A stretch of DNA of 64,000 nucleotides, from the IMG/VR virus record IMGVR_UViG_3300032093_000074, positions 1 through 64,000 of that record, one strand, 5' to 3'. Positions 32,730 through 41,284 of this stretch are shown here, in pieces; position 1 is the first letter of the stretch; every line of letters starts with the position of its first letter. The position numbers and the translations under genes are program-made. Source of the DNA: a virus. A model generated the notes under the pieces. The model worked only from the letters and a program-made list of their open reading frames with translations, made no database searches and was not told the DNA's origin.

Positions 32730-33710
32730 ATGGCTGATTATTACGCAGCAGAAACCGGCACCGCAAACCTCTCAACCGACCAGATTGCGTTTGAGAAACT
32801 TGCGTACTTCGCCCTTCGCCCCGAAATGTACTACGACCAGTTCGCAGACGTTCAGGCAACCAACGCCACCAACCCTGGCGCATCCATCAAGTTCACCATT
32901 TTCGCAGACCTTGCTGAAGCCACCACCGAACTCGGTGAGGCTGAGGATGTCACCCCTGTCGCCATGAGCGACTCGCAGGTGACGGTCACCCTGCGTGAAT
33001 ACGGTAACGCTACGGTCACCACCGCCAAGCTCCGTGCCTCGTCGTTCCTGCCGGTTGACCCGGTGGCTGCGAACGCTGTCGGATACAACGCCGGTATCTC
33101 GATTGACTCGATTTGCCGCAACGTGCTTCAGGCCGGTGACAACGTGATTTACGCTACGGGCGGTGCAACCGACCCGTCGAGCCGTACCACAATCAACACC
33201 GACGACCTGTTGGTGGCGAACGATGTTCGTCGTGTTGTGGCCCAGCTCCGTGGCGCAAACGTCCCCACCCTCGGCGGTTCGTACGTCGGCTTCATCCACC
33301 CGGATGTGTCCTACGACTTCCGTAGCAACACCGACGCCGCCGCATGGCGTACCCCGGCGAACTACGTCAACCCCGAAGGCATCTACAACGGTGAAATCGG
33401 AATGTTTGAAGGAGTCCGCTTCATGGAGTCGTCCCGTGCCCCGAAGTTTGTGGACGCATCCAACAACTCCGGTTCGTCCGGCACGATTGACGTCTACGGC
33501 ACCCTCATCATGGGCCGTCAGGCTCTTGCCAAGGGCGTGTCGCTCGGCGGCGAGTACGGCGCACAGCCGACCATCGTGTACGGCACCGTCACCGACTTGC
33601 TGAAGCGTTTCCGCCCGGTTGGTTGGAAGCACTTCGTCGGCTACGGCGTGTTCCGTCAGGAAGCCCTGCGCCGCATCGAGTCGGCATCCAGCATCGGCAC
33701 CAACGCCTAG
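32730..33710 (+). CDS. Major capsid protein
   Basis: A 326-residue HK97-type capsid candidate: a helical start, the sequence GNATVTTAKLRASSFLPVDP near 90-108, SYVGFIHPDVSYDFRS near 184 (typical of this capsid group), and an end with KHFVGYGVFRQEALRRIE. It follows the scaffold, has AATAGGAGAACACC upstream, and strong terminators come after it, as expected for the most expressed gene. Confidence 0.87.
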   Translation: MADYYAAETGTANLSTDQIAFEKLAYFALRPEMYYDQFADVQATNATNPGASIKFTIFADLAEATTELGEAEDVTPVAMSDSQVTVTLREYGNATVTTAKLRASSFLPVDPVAANAVGYNAGISIDSICRNVLQAGDNVIYATGGATDPSSRTTINTDDLLVANDVRRVVAQLRGANVPTLGGSYVGFIHPDVSYDFRSNTDAAAWRTPANYVNPEGIYNGEIGMFEGVRFMESSRAPKFVDASNNSGSSGTIDVYGTLIMGRQALAKGVSLGGEYGAQPTIVYGTVTDLLKRFRPVGWKHFVGYGVFRQEALRRIESASSIGTNA

Positions 33711-33731
33711 TCCTACCGACAAGGAAGCATT

Positions 33732-33766
33732 GCCCTCTCCGACTTGCGTCGGAGGGGGCTTTTGCT
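33732..33766 (+). terminator. Terminator after the capsid gene
   Basis: TCCGAC-TTGC-GTCGGA extended outward by C/G pairs and followed by CTTTTGCTTT. It lies just after the capsid stop and likely sets the level of downstream genes. Confidence 0.85.
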
Positions 33767-33814
33767 TTATGGTGCCATCGGACGTTGTTGGAGAACTACG
33801 GTCCAACTGGTAAT

Positions 33815-33852
33815 AAAAACCCCTCGTCACTTACTGTTTCGGGGGGTTTTTG
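33815..33852 (+). terminator. Second terminator before the accessory virion genes
   Basis: AAAACCCC pairs with GGGGTTTT across a roughly 18-base loop, followed by TTTTTG. Because it is A-rich on one side and T-rich on the other, it could act in both directions. It ends 14 bases before the next gene. Confidence 0.75.
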
Positions 33853-33865
33853 TTATTATCTGCAC

Positions 33866-34120
33866 ATGGCTGTTTTTCGCCCACCCACAGACCCTTTCGT
33901 AACTTTTGATGATGGTTCGGGGGAAGGCATTTTTTCGTATTTGAACGGCTGGCCTCGGGGCCGGAACGTGTTCAAAATGACGGACGGCTCGTTTCAGGAA
34001 TCGGAACCGAGCGACCCTTCAACTATCGCCCACACCTACCACGGCGGGCATATCCATGAGTTGACCGCCCAAGAGGAAGCGGACCTTATCGCCGCGGGCT
34101 ACGGCGACTACATTGAGTGA
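33866..34120 (+). CDS. Hypothetical protein, 84 aa
   Basis: A small acidic protein (PPTDPFVTFDDGSGEGIFSY, HIHELTAQEEADLIAAGYGD). The C-terminal EEADLIAAGYG resembles the end of small head- or fibre-associated proteins. No certain family. Confidence 0.55.
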   Translation: MAVFRPPTDPFVTFDDGSGEGIFSYLNGWPRGRNVFKMTDGSFQESEPSDPSTIAHTYHGGHIHELTAQEEADLIAAGYGDYIE

Positions 34121-34147
34121 CACGCAGAAACGTAGGGGTTTGACAAT

Positions 34148-34435
34148 ATGAAACACGCAGAAGTGCATCCCAGCCTTGACGTTGACGGCTGTTTCGGGTG
34201 CAAGGTGGCTGGTGTCCGTATGGGGTTCAACACGACAACCACCCGTGGGGCGAAGGTTGCTGAGGTAAACCAGCGGGAGAAAGGCTGGGGGAAAGACATG
34301 CCAGCCTATAAACGTCTCCGCCAGCAAGGGTTGCAACCGAGACAGATAGATGGTTCGGCGCTGTTGGAGTCCCGAGCTACTGAACGGTGGCAGATAGAGG
34401 GCGCACCGGTAGCAACCCCGACACCGGTCGAATGA
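34148..34435 (+). CDS. Hypothetical zinc-binding-like protein, 95 aa
   Basis: The N-terminus HPSLDVDGCFGCKVAGVR holds a CxxC with nearby His, a pattern common in small phage proteins. The remainder is basic (YKRLRQQGLQPRQIDG). Its stop overlaps the glycosyltransferase start (ATGA). Confidence 0.55.
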   Translation: MKHAEVHPSLDVDGCFGCKVAGVRMGFNTTTTRGAKVAEVNQREKGWGKDMPAYKRLRQQGLQPRQIDGSALLESRATERWQIEGAPVATPTPVE

Positions 34436-35499
34436 ACCACCAAAACTGGGTCGGGCACAACGACCCGAAACTTGGCTACGGTTCGATGCTGGACGGTTTC
34501 AAAACCGCTGCACCGAAAACGGTTGTGTTTACAGACAAGGCTTCTGTGTCGGTGCATATGCAGGTGCCGGAAGCGGTGAAAGGGTGGTGGCGTGACGCCC
34601 ACCGAGTCCTGTTTACGATGTGGGAAACAGACACGATGCCGGACCGGTTCAAACCGTGGCTCAACCAGTTTGACCAAATCCTTGTCCCATGCGAAGACAA
34701 TGTTGAACTGTTCAGCCCGTACCATCCGGTTGTCCGCCATGTCCCGTTGGGGGTGGACACAAAGTTTTGGTGCGCCCAACCGAAACAACCAGGGCCGTAT
34801 CGGTTCCATGCTGGGGGGTCTTTGTGGAAGCGTAAAGGCTTAGATGTGGTTGTGCAAGCGTTCAAAAACCTGCGGTTGGCTGACGCCGAACTACATATCA
34901 AAGCGGCACCCCACGCATTTGACGCCCCGACAGGCCGGCTGGGGGACAACATTTTTGTGAACCGGAACTGGATGACCCGCACCGAACAACGGGACTGGTA
35001 CGCCCAAGCTGACTGTTTTGTAGCCCCAGCCCGAGGCGAAGGGTTCGGGTTGATGCCTCTCCAAGCTATCTCTATGGGCATCCCCACTATCGTTTCGGCT
35101 AGCACCGGTCAGAAACAGTTTGCGCATCTAGCTACAGGTGTGGTCGGGTGCAGAAAATCTAGGGCAGAAACTTGCGGTCACTGGGATGAACCTAGCCTTG
35201 CCGAGTTGGAGGAACAGATGATGCGCCACTACACGGACCGGCTAACGGTGCCGAGCGGGGTTCAACAGTTTTCGTGGACGGCTTCAACCAAGAAACTTGT
35301 CGCAGCGGTACCTAAAGGCGACGTTTTGGACACCGACGAGTGGGTGTTGCCGGAGGTGGATGTCCGGGTGAAAGCGTTGCGGACCGTGAATGCGACTGTC
35401 GGGAAAGAAACGTATCGGTTCAAAACGGGGGAGGAAGGCAAAGTTCCGCTCGGGGTTTTTGAAGTATTATCAGGGTCAGGAGCTTTGGAGGTTCTATGA
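34432..35499 (+). CDS. Group 1-type glycosyltransferase
   Basis: A 355-residue GT-B fold enzyme. Residues 110-230 show HVPLGVDTKFW, FHAGGSLWKRKGLDVVVQAF and the sugar-nucleotide site ARGEGFGLMPLQAISMGIP with the EX7E-like acidic positions, as in GT4 enzymes. The last 60 residues form a separate beta-rich domain (VKALRTVNATVGKETYRF) perhaps for virion attachment. It lies with head and fibre genes, so a glycosylated virion protein is a likely product; the collagen-like fibre is a candidate acceptor. Confidence 0.82.
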   Translation: MNHQNWVGHNDPKLGYGSMLDGFKTAAPKTVVFTDKASVSVHMQVPEAVKGWWRDAHRVLFTMWETDTMPDRFKPWLNQFDQILVPCEDNVELFSPYHPVVRHVPLGVDTKFWCAQPKQPGPYRFHAGGSLWKRKGLDVVVQAFKNLRLADAELHIKAAPHAFDAPTGRLGDNIFVNRNWMTRTEQRDWYAQADCFVAPARGEGFGLMPLQAISMGIPTIVSASTGQKQFAHLATGVVGCRKSRAETCGHWDEPSLAELEEQMMRHYTDRLTVPSGVQQFSWTASTKKLVAAVPKGDVLDTDEWVLPEVDVRVKALRTVNATVGKETYRFKTGEEGKVPLGVFEVLSGSGALEVL

Positions 35500-35768
35500 C
35501 TATCGAATATCGGGGCGAAAAGTTCGCCGGTTACAACAAGCCGAAACGGACACCGAACGCCAACAAATCTCATGCTGTCTTAGCCAAGGAGGGCAGCAAG
35601 GTGAAGTTGATTCGTTTCGGTCAGCAGGGTGTGTCTGGTTCCCCGAAGAAGGCTGGGGAATCTGAGGCGTACCGGAAGCGTCGTGAATCGTTCAAGGCCC
35701 GCCACGCTTCGAACATCGCCAAGGGCAAGATGTCTGCGGCTTACTGGGCTGACAAAGTAAAGTGGTAA
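35496..35768 (+). CDS. Small basic virion-associated protein, 90 aa
   Basis: Contains HAVLAKEGSKVKLIRFGQQG and a C-terminal YRKRRESFKARHASN then KGKMSAAYWADKVKW. The RRxSFxARH...K.YW pattern recurs in small proteins of many phages including cyanophages. Function unknown. Confidence 0.65.
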   Translation: MTIEYRGEKFAGYNKPKRTPNANKSHAVLAKEGSKVKLIRFGQQGVSGSPKKAGESEAYRKRRESFKARHASNIAKGKMSAAYWADKVKW

Positions 35769-35780
35769 GGTACTAGAGAT

Positions 35781-36122
35781 ATGGCTGCTCCCGCTAAACA
35801 AGACTTGACTATCGTTCGTGGTGACACCGAGATTGTCGACGTGACCCTCACCACCGATGGGTCTACCCCTATCAATATCACGGGCCGCACCTATGCCTCG
35901 CAGATGCGTACCACCCCCGACATTGCTGCTATCGCCATTACGGGTACTTGCACGATTGTGGACGGCGCAGCAGGCGAGATGCGTGTCACGTTTTCTGCTA
36001 CGGACACCGCTGACCTTGACCCAGGCTACCTGTATTGGGACTTGCAGGAAACGGCTGGCAGCACGGTTTCCACGATTCTTGCTGGGACTGTCACCGTTCT
36101 TGCCGATGTAACGAGGCTGTAG
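35781..36122 (+). CDS. Tail- or fibre-associated beta protein, 113 aa
   Basis: A beta-sandwich-like protein starting QDLTIVRGDTEIVDVTL and containing YLYWDLQET. This start is typical of small baseplate- or fibre-attachment proteins. It directly precedes the collagen-like fibre gene. Confidence 0.6.
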   Translation: MAAPAKQDLTIVRGDTEIVDVTLTTDGSTPINITGRTYASQMRTTPDIAAIAITGTCTIVDGAAGEMRVTFSATDTADLDPGYLYWDLQETAGSTVSTILAGTVTVLADVTRL

Positions 36123-36123
36123 C

Positions 36124-37464
36124 ATGACCACTACTCAGGTGGTTGTCGCTGTCGAAAGCGAACCAGTTACCCTCACGAAAACTGGCAACACCTATTTGGT
36201 TTCTTTGGCTGACCCTGCTGTTCCGGTTGAGGTTGGTACGAAGGTTACGATTATTGCGTCTGAGAACACGGGGCCTCAGGGTGTGCAGGGACCGCAGGGC
36301 GCTACTGGTGCTACCGGCTCGCAGGGTTTCACGGGCGCTCAGGGCGCTCAGGGGCCTCAGGGCGCACAAGGTACGCAGGGTCCACAAGGTACGCAAGGTA
36401 CGCAAGGTACACAAGGACCCCAGGGTGCGCAGGGTTCGACAGGGCCACAGGGTTCTACCGGCGCTCAGGGACCTCAGGGGGCGCAGGGAGATATCGGCCC
36501 GCAAGGTTTGACCGGCCCGCAAGGTTCTACCGGAGCAACAGGCGCACAAGGCGACATCGGACCCCAAGGAGCGCAAGGCCCGCAAGGTACGCAAGGCCCG
36601 CAGGGGGCACAAGGCCCGCAAGGTGATGTGGGGCCTCAAGGCGCTACCGGCCCCCAAGGACCTCAAGGTGTACAAGGCCCACAAGGAACAACAGGAGCGC
36701 AAGGCCCGCAAGGTTCGGATGGGCAGTCGGCAAGTTTCTACGACTACCTAGCCAAAACGTCGCTCATCGGCGGCGACCCGCTGTCTGGGTTCATCATCTG
36801 GAACAGCGCCACCCAATCTGCCGCAACACAAATCAACGTCAGCCACACCGACCAAGACGGCTACGACATTGACATCTTCTTGGCGACAATCAAAGCCAAC
36901 GACACAATCATTCTCCAAGACAAGTCTCTGCACACGAACTACCAGAAATGGACTGTCTCGTCGGCCCCTGTCGTGCAGGTTGACTACATCGAGATTCCCG
37001 TCACGCTCGTTACTTCGACGTACAGTTTCCCGAACAACCAGCCGATGCTGTTTGTCATCTCGGCTATCGGTGCCCAAGGCCCGCAAGGTGCACAGGGTGC
37101 TACTGGCCCGCAGGGAGCGCAGGGTGCTACTGGTTCGCAGGGTCCTCAGGGTGACATCGGCCCGCAGGGGGCGCAGGGACCTCAGGGTGCAACAGGTCCT
37201 CAGGGACCACAAGGAGATATCGGCCCTCAAGGTGCTACAGGTCCCCAAGGTTCGACTGGTGCTACTGGTGCCCAAGGCCCGCAGGGACCGCAAGGTTTCA
37301 CCACTTTGTCTGCTGCTACCGATGTCGCTATCTCGTCCCCGTTGACGGGTCAGGCCCTTGTGTACAATCAAACCCTGAGCAAATGGGTGAACACGACAGC
37401 ATCCACCGACCCGATGAACGACTCGAAGTTCACGGCGATTATCACGACAGATGTAGGAGCATGA
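36124..37464 (+). CDS. Collagen-like fibre protein
   Basis: A 446-residue fibre with an attachment domain (1-50), a first Gly-X-Y run (about 51-200, mostly GPQGAQ- and GATG-type triplets), a globular interruption (about 201-316) and a second Gly-X-Y run (about 317-393). A short C-terminal beta motif follows ([16 protein letters not shown]). The runs should form collagen triple helices, giving a rigid trimeric spike. The DNA repeats in 9-base units, making the gene prone to length change. Confidence 0.9.
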   Translation: MTTTQVVVAVESEPVTLTKTGNTYLVSLADPAVPVEVGTKVTIIASENTGPQGVQGPQGATGATGSQGFTGAQGAQGPQGAQGTQGPQGTQGTQGTQGPQGAQGSTGPQGSTGAQGPQGAQGDIGPQGLTGPQGSTGATGAQGDIGPQGAQGPQGTQGPQGAQGPQGDVGPQGATGPQGPQGVQGPQGTTGAQGPQGSDGQSASFYDYLAKTSLIGGDPLSGFIIWNSATQSAATQINVSHTDQDGYDIDIFLATIKANDTIILQDKSLHTNYQKWTVSSAPVVQVDYIEIPVTLVTSTYSFPNNQPMLFVISAIGAQGPQGAQGATGPQGAQGATGSQGPQGDIGPQGAQGPQGATGPQGPQGDIGPQGATGPQGSTGATGAQGPQGPQGFTTLSAATDVAISSPLTGQALVYNQTLSKWVNTTASTDPMNDSKFTAIITTDVGA

Positions 37465-37465
37465 C

Positions 37466-37804
37466 ATGGCTGTAGGCGACAGGACTGAGAAACGGCTTGT
37501 CGGGCCGGTTGCTTTGACGAACGCTAATGCTTCGGTTGGTTCGGCTGTGCCTTCGGCAAGGGTGTGGGTTATCAAGCAGTTCGCTATCTGCAACACGGAT
37601 GGTTCGGACAGAGTGTTTTATTTGGCGGTGGGGTCGGCTGCGACGGCTGCGAACCGGATTTTTTCTGCGTTGCCGATTGCTGCGGGTGACACGATTATTT
37701 GGGATACGGCGTTGACGATGACGGCGACTGAGCAGTTGTTCGGGTATGCGGATACTGGGTCGGTTGTGACTGTGACTGCTGTGGGTTGGGAGAAGGAAGT
37801 CTAG
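37466..37804 (+). CDS. Small fibre- or head-associated protein, 112 aa
   Basis: A beta-rich protein (RTEKRLVGPVALTNANAS, VYVIKQF-like strand, ATEQLFGYADTGSVVTVTA). Similar small proteins decorate tails or head fibres. Its stop overlaps the collar gene's GTG start. Confidence 0.55.
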   Translation: MAVGDRTEKRLVGPVALTNANASVGSAVPSARVWVIKQFAICNTDGSDRVFYLAVGSAATAANRIFSALPIAAGDTIIWDTALTMTATEQLFGYADTGSVVTVTAVGWEKEV

Positions 37805-38439
37805 TGGGGGTTTCTAACGGTATTGGCGGCACTATCGGGGCGTTGCCTCCTGGTGTTGTGATGCCGTATGCGGGTCCTTCTGCTCCTGCGAACTGGTTGT
37901 TGTGTGGCGGGCAGGCGGTGTCTCGCACGGATTATGGCTCGTTGTTTGCTGTTATTGGGACAACGTATGGTTCAGGCGATGGCTCGACCACGTTCAATGT
38001 TCCTGACCTTCGTGGTCGTGTTGTTGCTGGCGAAGACGACATGGGTGGGACTGCCGCCAACCGTTTGACTTCAGGTGGTTCCGGTATTACGGGGACAACA
38101 TTGGGGGCTAGTGGTGGTGCCCAAACGCATACGCTGACCTCGGCAGAGATGCCAAGCCATACGCACGTTCAAGATTCGCACAACCACACCCAAAACGCCC
38201 ATAGCCACGGACCAGGAAACGAAACAAGATTCGTCACTAACAGCGGGCAACTTATTGCCGGTTTGACTGCGGGGAACGCTCTGTACAGCCCATTTAATGC
38301 TTCCACATCAACAGCAAACGCAACAGCAACCAACATTGCTACTACCGCAACTAACCAAAACACGGGTGGCGGTGGGGCGCACAACAACGTGCAGCCGACG
38401 ATGGTTATGAACTACATCATTAAAGCGAGCAACTACTGA
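37804..38439 (+). CDS. Tail collar fibre protein
   Basis: A 211-residue collar protein starting at GTG 37,804. The collar domain PGVVMPYAGPSAPANWLLCG is followed by FNVPDLRGRVVAG, then a His-rich tip (SHTHVQDSHNHTQNAHSHG) and the GGGGAHNNVQP end. The last 119 bases are the sequence found at the very start of the window. Metal-binding HxH pairs suggest a thin needle-like tip. Confidence 0.87.
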   Translation: MGVSNGIGGTIGALPPGVVMPYAGPSAPANWLLCGGQAVSRTDYGSLFAVIGTTYGSGDGSTTFNVPDLRGRVVAGEDDMGGTAANRLTSGGSGITGTTLGASGGAQTHTLTSAEMPSHTHVQDSHNHTQNAHSHGPGNETRFVTNSGQLIAGLTAGNALYSPFNASTSTANATATNIATTATNQNTGGGGAHNNVQPTMVMNYIIKASNY

Positions 38440-39164
38440 TGCCCATCTCTAACTATGTTCCGACCTCTGCGATTGCCCGTCCTGGGGTGTGCACCAGCAC
38501 GACTCGTCCTGCCAGCCCTTTTGAGGGGCAGGTTATTTATGAGACTGACACGGACCTGATTCGGGTGTGGACTGGTGCGTTGTGGGAAATCGTTATCAAC
38601 ACAACAAAAACGTATGCGAATGAAGCAGCCCGTAACGCTGCAATCCCGACTCCGTACGAGGGCTTGGAAGTGTATTTGACAGCACCTACTGCCCCTGCTG
38701 CTACGGGTGGTTCTACGTTTATCCCTGCTGGCATCAAGACTGTGTATGACGGGTCTAACTGGGTATGCGTAACCGAGGTGTCTGCCCGAACCGACACGTC
38801 AGGCACAGTTGATGTGAACCCTTGGGTTGCTCTCACGGGTGGTGGTACGGCTCCTACTGTCACGCTCACGACGGGGACAAAGGCGTTGGTTACCTTGCAA
38901 TCACGGGTTGTTTGTTCCGTCACATCAACGCAGTTGTTTTACCTTGGCGTTGTCGTTACGGGAGCAAGCACAATCGGTGTCAATAGTTATTGGTCAACAG
39001 GCAGACCGTCGTCAAATACCAGTGACCAGTATATTAATGGGAGTTTTATTGTGACAGGTTTGACCCCTGGCTCTAACACATTTGGTATTCAATATGGGCG
39101 CACCAATGTTGGTGGTGCTGTTACTTTTGCTGACCGACAGATTACGGCTGTGGGGTTGTTGTGA
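38439..39164 (+). CDS. Fibre protein, variant 2 of first fibre gene
   Basis: A 241-residue allele of the gene at 119. The first ~48 residues match (RPGVCTSTTRPASPFEGQVI), after which the protein is different and longer: a spacer that repeats a short YEGLEVY-type motif and a new beta-rich tip. The swap point falls right after the anchor, as expected for recombination through the conserved 5' end. Confidence 0.75.
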   Translation: MPISNYVPTSAIARPGVCTSTTRPASPFEGQVIYETDTDLIRVWTGALWEIVINTTKTYANEAARNAAIPTPYEGLEVYLTAPTAPAATGGSTFIPAGIKTVYDGSNWVCVTEVSARTDTSGTVDVNPWVALTGGGTAPTVTLTTGTKALVTLQSRVVCSVTSTQLFYLGVVVTGASTIGVNSYWSTGRPSSNTSDQYINGSFIVTGLTPGSNTFGIQYGRTNVGGAVTFADRQITAVGLL

Positions 39165-39850
39165 GTATTTCGTCGTCTGCTACAGGGCTAAAGCCTGGGG
39201 TTTGCACCTCGACCACCCGACCCACCAACCCGTACCTCGGACAGATTATCTACGAGACTGACACGGGCTATCTGCGGGTGTGGGACGGGGCAAACTGGGA
39301 CTATCTTAGCCAGAAGCAAGACGACACCGTTGGTCTTGGACCTGTCGGCGGCTTGGTGTATATCAACACGCTCACACTTTCCAGCGTGGCTACAGGGTCA
39401 ATCAACTCCGTTTTCAGTTCCACATACCAAAACTACCGCCTCGTCATTCGGTCAGGAGCGGCAAGCGCAAACACGGCGCTTTTCATCCAGTTCCGAGCCG
39501 GGGCCACCGCCTACACCACAGCCGACCAAGACTATGGCTTAGTGGGAATCAACATGGCGACCGGCGCAGCCGACAACGCATCCAGCGGCACAGCCGTAGG
39601 AATGTACATCGGCAACGTGCCAACCACAGCCGGACGGCACCTAGCAATCGTTGATATTACAAACCCATTTGAAACAACCTTCACCGTCTCATCCATTGAC
39701 GCAATCTTCCAAGACTCCGGTGGCGCTCTTTCTAGAAGGGGCGGCGGGATAGTGCCAACCAGCACAAGTTACGATGGCTTTCAAATCACAACAAACGGAG
39801 CGCCGACCGTTTCAACCGTGTGCCGCATTTACGGTTACCGCAACTCGTGA
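39161..39850 (+). CDS. Fibre protein, variant 2 of second fibre gene
   Basis: A 229-residue allele of the gene at 697, starting at GTG. The anchor is conserved (PGVCTSTTRPTNPYLGQIIY, WDGANWDYL), while residues 55-229 form a different beta-rich domain (GGLVYINTLTLSSVATGSIN) of the kind found at fibre tips, ending in YGYRNS. The stop overlaps the glycosyltransferase GTG start. Confidence 0.75.
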   Translation: MSISSSATGLKPGVCTSTTRPTNPYLGQIIYETDTGYLRVWDGANWDYLSQKQDDTVGLGPVGGLVYINTLTLSSVATGSINSVFSSTYQNYRLVIRSGAASANTALFIQFRAGATAYTTADQDYGLVGINMATGAADNASSGTAVGMYIGNVPTTAGRHLAIVDITNPFETTFTVSSIDAIFQDSGGALSRRGGGIVPTSTSYDGFQITTNGAPTVSTVCRIYGYRNS

Positions 39851-40650
39851 TTTCTGTAATCACCTGCACCTATAACACCCCACCAGACGTACTCGCCCGC
39901 ACCTGGGCCTCCCTCAAAAACCAAACCCACACAGACTGGGAATGGGTCATCCTCGACGACAGCCCAGGCTGGGAAACCCACCGCCAACTCTACGGATACT
40001 GCGCCGACGAACGCTACCAAATCCGCATCTACCGGCCCCACACCCCCAGCAACGGCAACATCGGAGCCGTCAAACACGATGCCTTCATGCTCGGCAGAGG
40101 CGAACTCCTAGTCGAACTAGACCACGACGACGAGTTGACCCCCGACGCACTCACCACCATCCAACAATACGCAGACAAAGTACCCTACTCAGGCTTCTTC
40201 TACTCCGACTGGTGCGAAATCCTCCCAGACGGACAATCAGGCCGCTACCCCGACGGCTGGGCCTTCGGATACGGCGACCACTACTGGGACGAAACCCACC
40301 AAGTCTGGGCAATGAAAGCCCCCGAAATCAACCGCACCACCCTCTCCCACATCGTCTCAGCCCCCAACCATGTACGAGTCTGGCGCAGCGATGTCTACCA
40401 CCGGCTCGGAGGACACAACCCAGACCTCCCCATAGCCGACGACTACGAACTCTGCGTACGCACAGCCCTCGCCACCCGCATGACCCACATCCCCAAAATG
40501 CTGTACAAGCAACACATCGGGAACCACACCGCCCAACGCCAACGCAACGGCCTGATACAACAACTTGTCGCCGAGATCAGCTCGACCCATGCAGCTGACA
40601 TCGCCCAGATATACCGCGATGTAGAGACGCCGGCCCCCTCAAAAGAGTAG
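39847..40650 (+). CDS. Family 2-type glycosyltransferase (right copy, junction gene)
   Basis: A 267-residue enzyme almost identical to the left copy for about 238 residues (SVITCTYNTPPDVLARTW, ELDHDDE). The C-terminus differs (AEISSTHAADIAQIYRDVE instead of EETHRKFADQLDD). The switch coincides with the first GATC of the window at about 40,574 and with the transition to phage B genes. The enzyme itself still looks complete, so the hybrid may be natural or be where the assembler crossed between genomes. Confidence 0.8.
   Translation: MISVITCTYNTPPDVLARTWASLKNQTHTDWEWVILDDSPGWETHRQLYGYCADERYQIRIYRPHTPSNGNIGAVKHDAFMLGRGELLVELDHDDELTPDALTTIQQYADKVPYSGFFYSDWCEILPDGQSGRYPDGWAFGYGDHYWDETHQVWAMKAPEINRTTLSHIVSAPNHVRVWRSDVYHRLGGHNPDLPIADDYELCVRTALATRMTHIPKMLYKQHIGNHTAQRQRNGLIQQLVAEISSTHAADIAQIYRDVETPAPSKE
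40562..40574. other. Junction between phage A-type and phage B-type DNA
   Basis: Left of this point the sequence matches phage A (including the repeat of 1-2,000). Right of it the homology to the left copy stops, GATC sites appear, and a second adaptor, nozzle, holin, peptidase and giant virion protein follow. Confidence 0.75.
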
Positions 40651-40660
40651 ACTCCGACCC

Positions 40661-41284
40661 ATGAACCGTGGCGAGCTCCGCACCGAAATCAAAAACCGGT
40701 TAGCGATCCCCTCCTCCGGCGACGGACTCATCACCGACACCGTCGTCAACCAGGCGATCACCGACGCCCTGAACGTCATGGTCACCACCCGAGACTGGCC
40801 GTGGCTTGTCGCCAGCCAACAACTCGCCTTCCCCGCCAACATCAACTCTGCCGAACTGCCCTGCGACTTCGTCCGAGCGAAAGAGCTTGTCGTCAACGGC
40901 CAACCCGTCCCATACGTCGACCTCAACCAGTTCATCAACACCGCCGACTACTCCGGCTGGCCCTACCAGTGGACAATCGTCGGCAACCAGGTGCAGATAT
41001 CGCCGACATCGAGCCAAATGATTCTGGCGACCATGTACTACTACAAGACCGAACCCGAAATGACCGTAGATTCTCAAGAACCGGTCATGCCAGGCTTCCT
41101 CCACCAGTGGATCGTCGCCTACGGAGCGTACCTGTGCGCCCTACGCCGGCAAGACGAGGGCCGCGCAGCTGTCTACATGGCCCAATCCAACGATCTGATG
41201 AACCGGATGCGGGACGATGTCCGACGCAAAACTGGCCGGAAGATCCAAGTCGCGCCCCGCGTCTCCTACGCTAACTGGCAGTAA
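40661..41284 (+). CDS. Head-tail adaptor protein (phage B)
   Basis: A 207-residue adaptor with the usual N-terminal helix pair (RGELRTEIKNRL, VNQAITDALNVMVTTRDWPWL) and a central beta region. The INxALxxxxxxxxWPWL pattern is characteristic of adaptor proteins that bind the portal ring. Its stop overlaps the nozzle-like gene start. Phage A's adaptor at 2,335 is longer. Confidence 0.7.
   Translation: MNRGELRTEIKNRLAIPSSGDGLITDTVVNQAITDALNVMVTTRDWPWLVASQQLAFPANINSAELPCDFVRAKELVVNGQPVPYVDLNQFINTADYSGWPYQWTIVGNQVQISPTSSQMILATMYYYKTEPEMTVDSQEPVMPGFLHQWIVAYGAYLCALRRQDEGRAAVYMAQSNDLMNRMRDDVRRKTGRKIQVAPRVSYANWQ

Larger units (their letters stand above)
38321..40562 (+). repeat. Right copy of the fibre/glycosyltransferase block
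   Basis: Counterpart of the left end of the window. Identity is high through the collar end, the two fibre anchors and the glycosyltransferase up to about 40,562, then stops where phage B sequence begins. The two fibre distal regions are replaced. Confidence 0.8.

Noticed and set aside
36270-37305. CRISPR-like or satellite repeats
   Set aside because: The repeats have 9-base periodicity and code for Gly-X-Y triplets in one frame; there are no spacers.
38439-39850. Diversity-generating retroelement acting on fibre genes
   Set aside because: Tips differ completely rather than at scattered adenines, and no reverse transcriptase or template repeat is visible.
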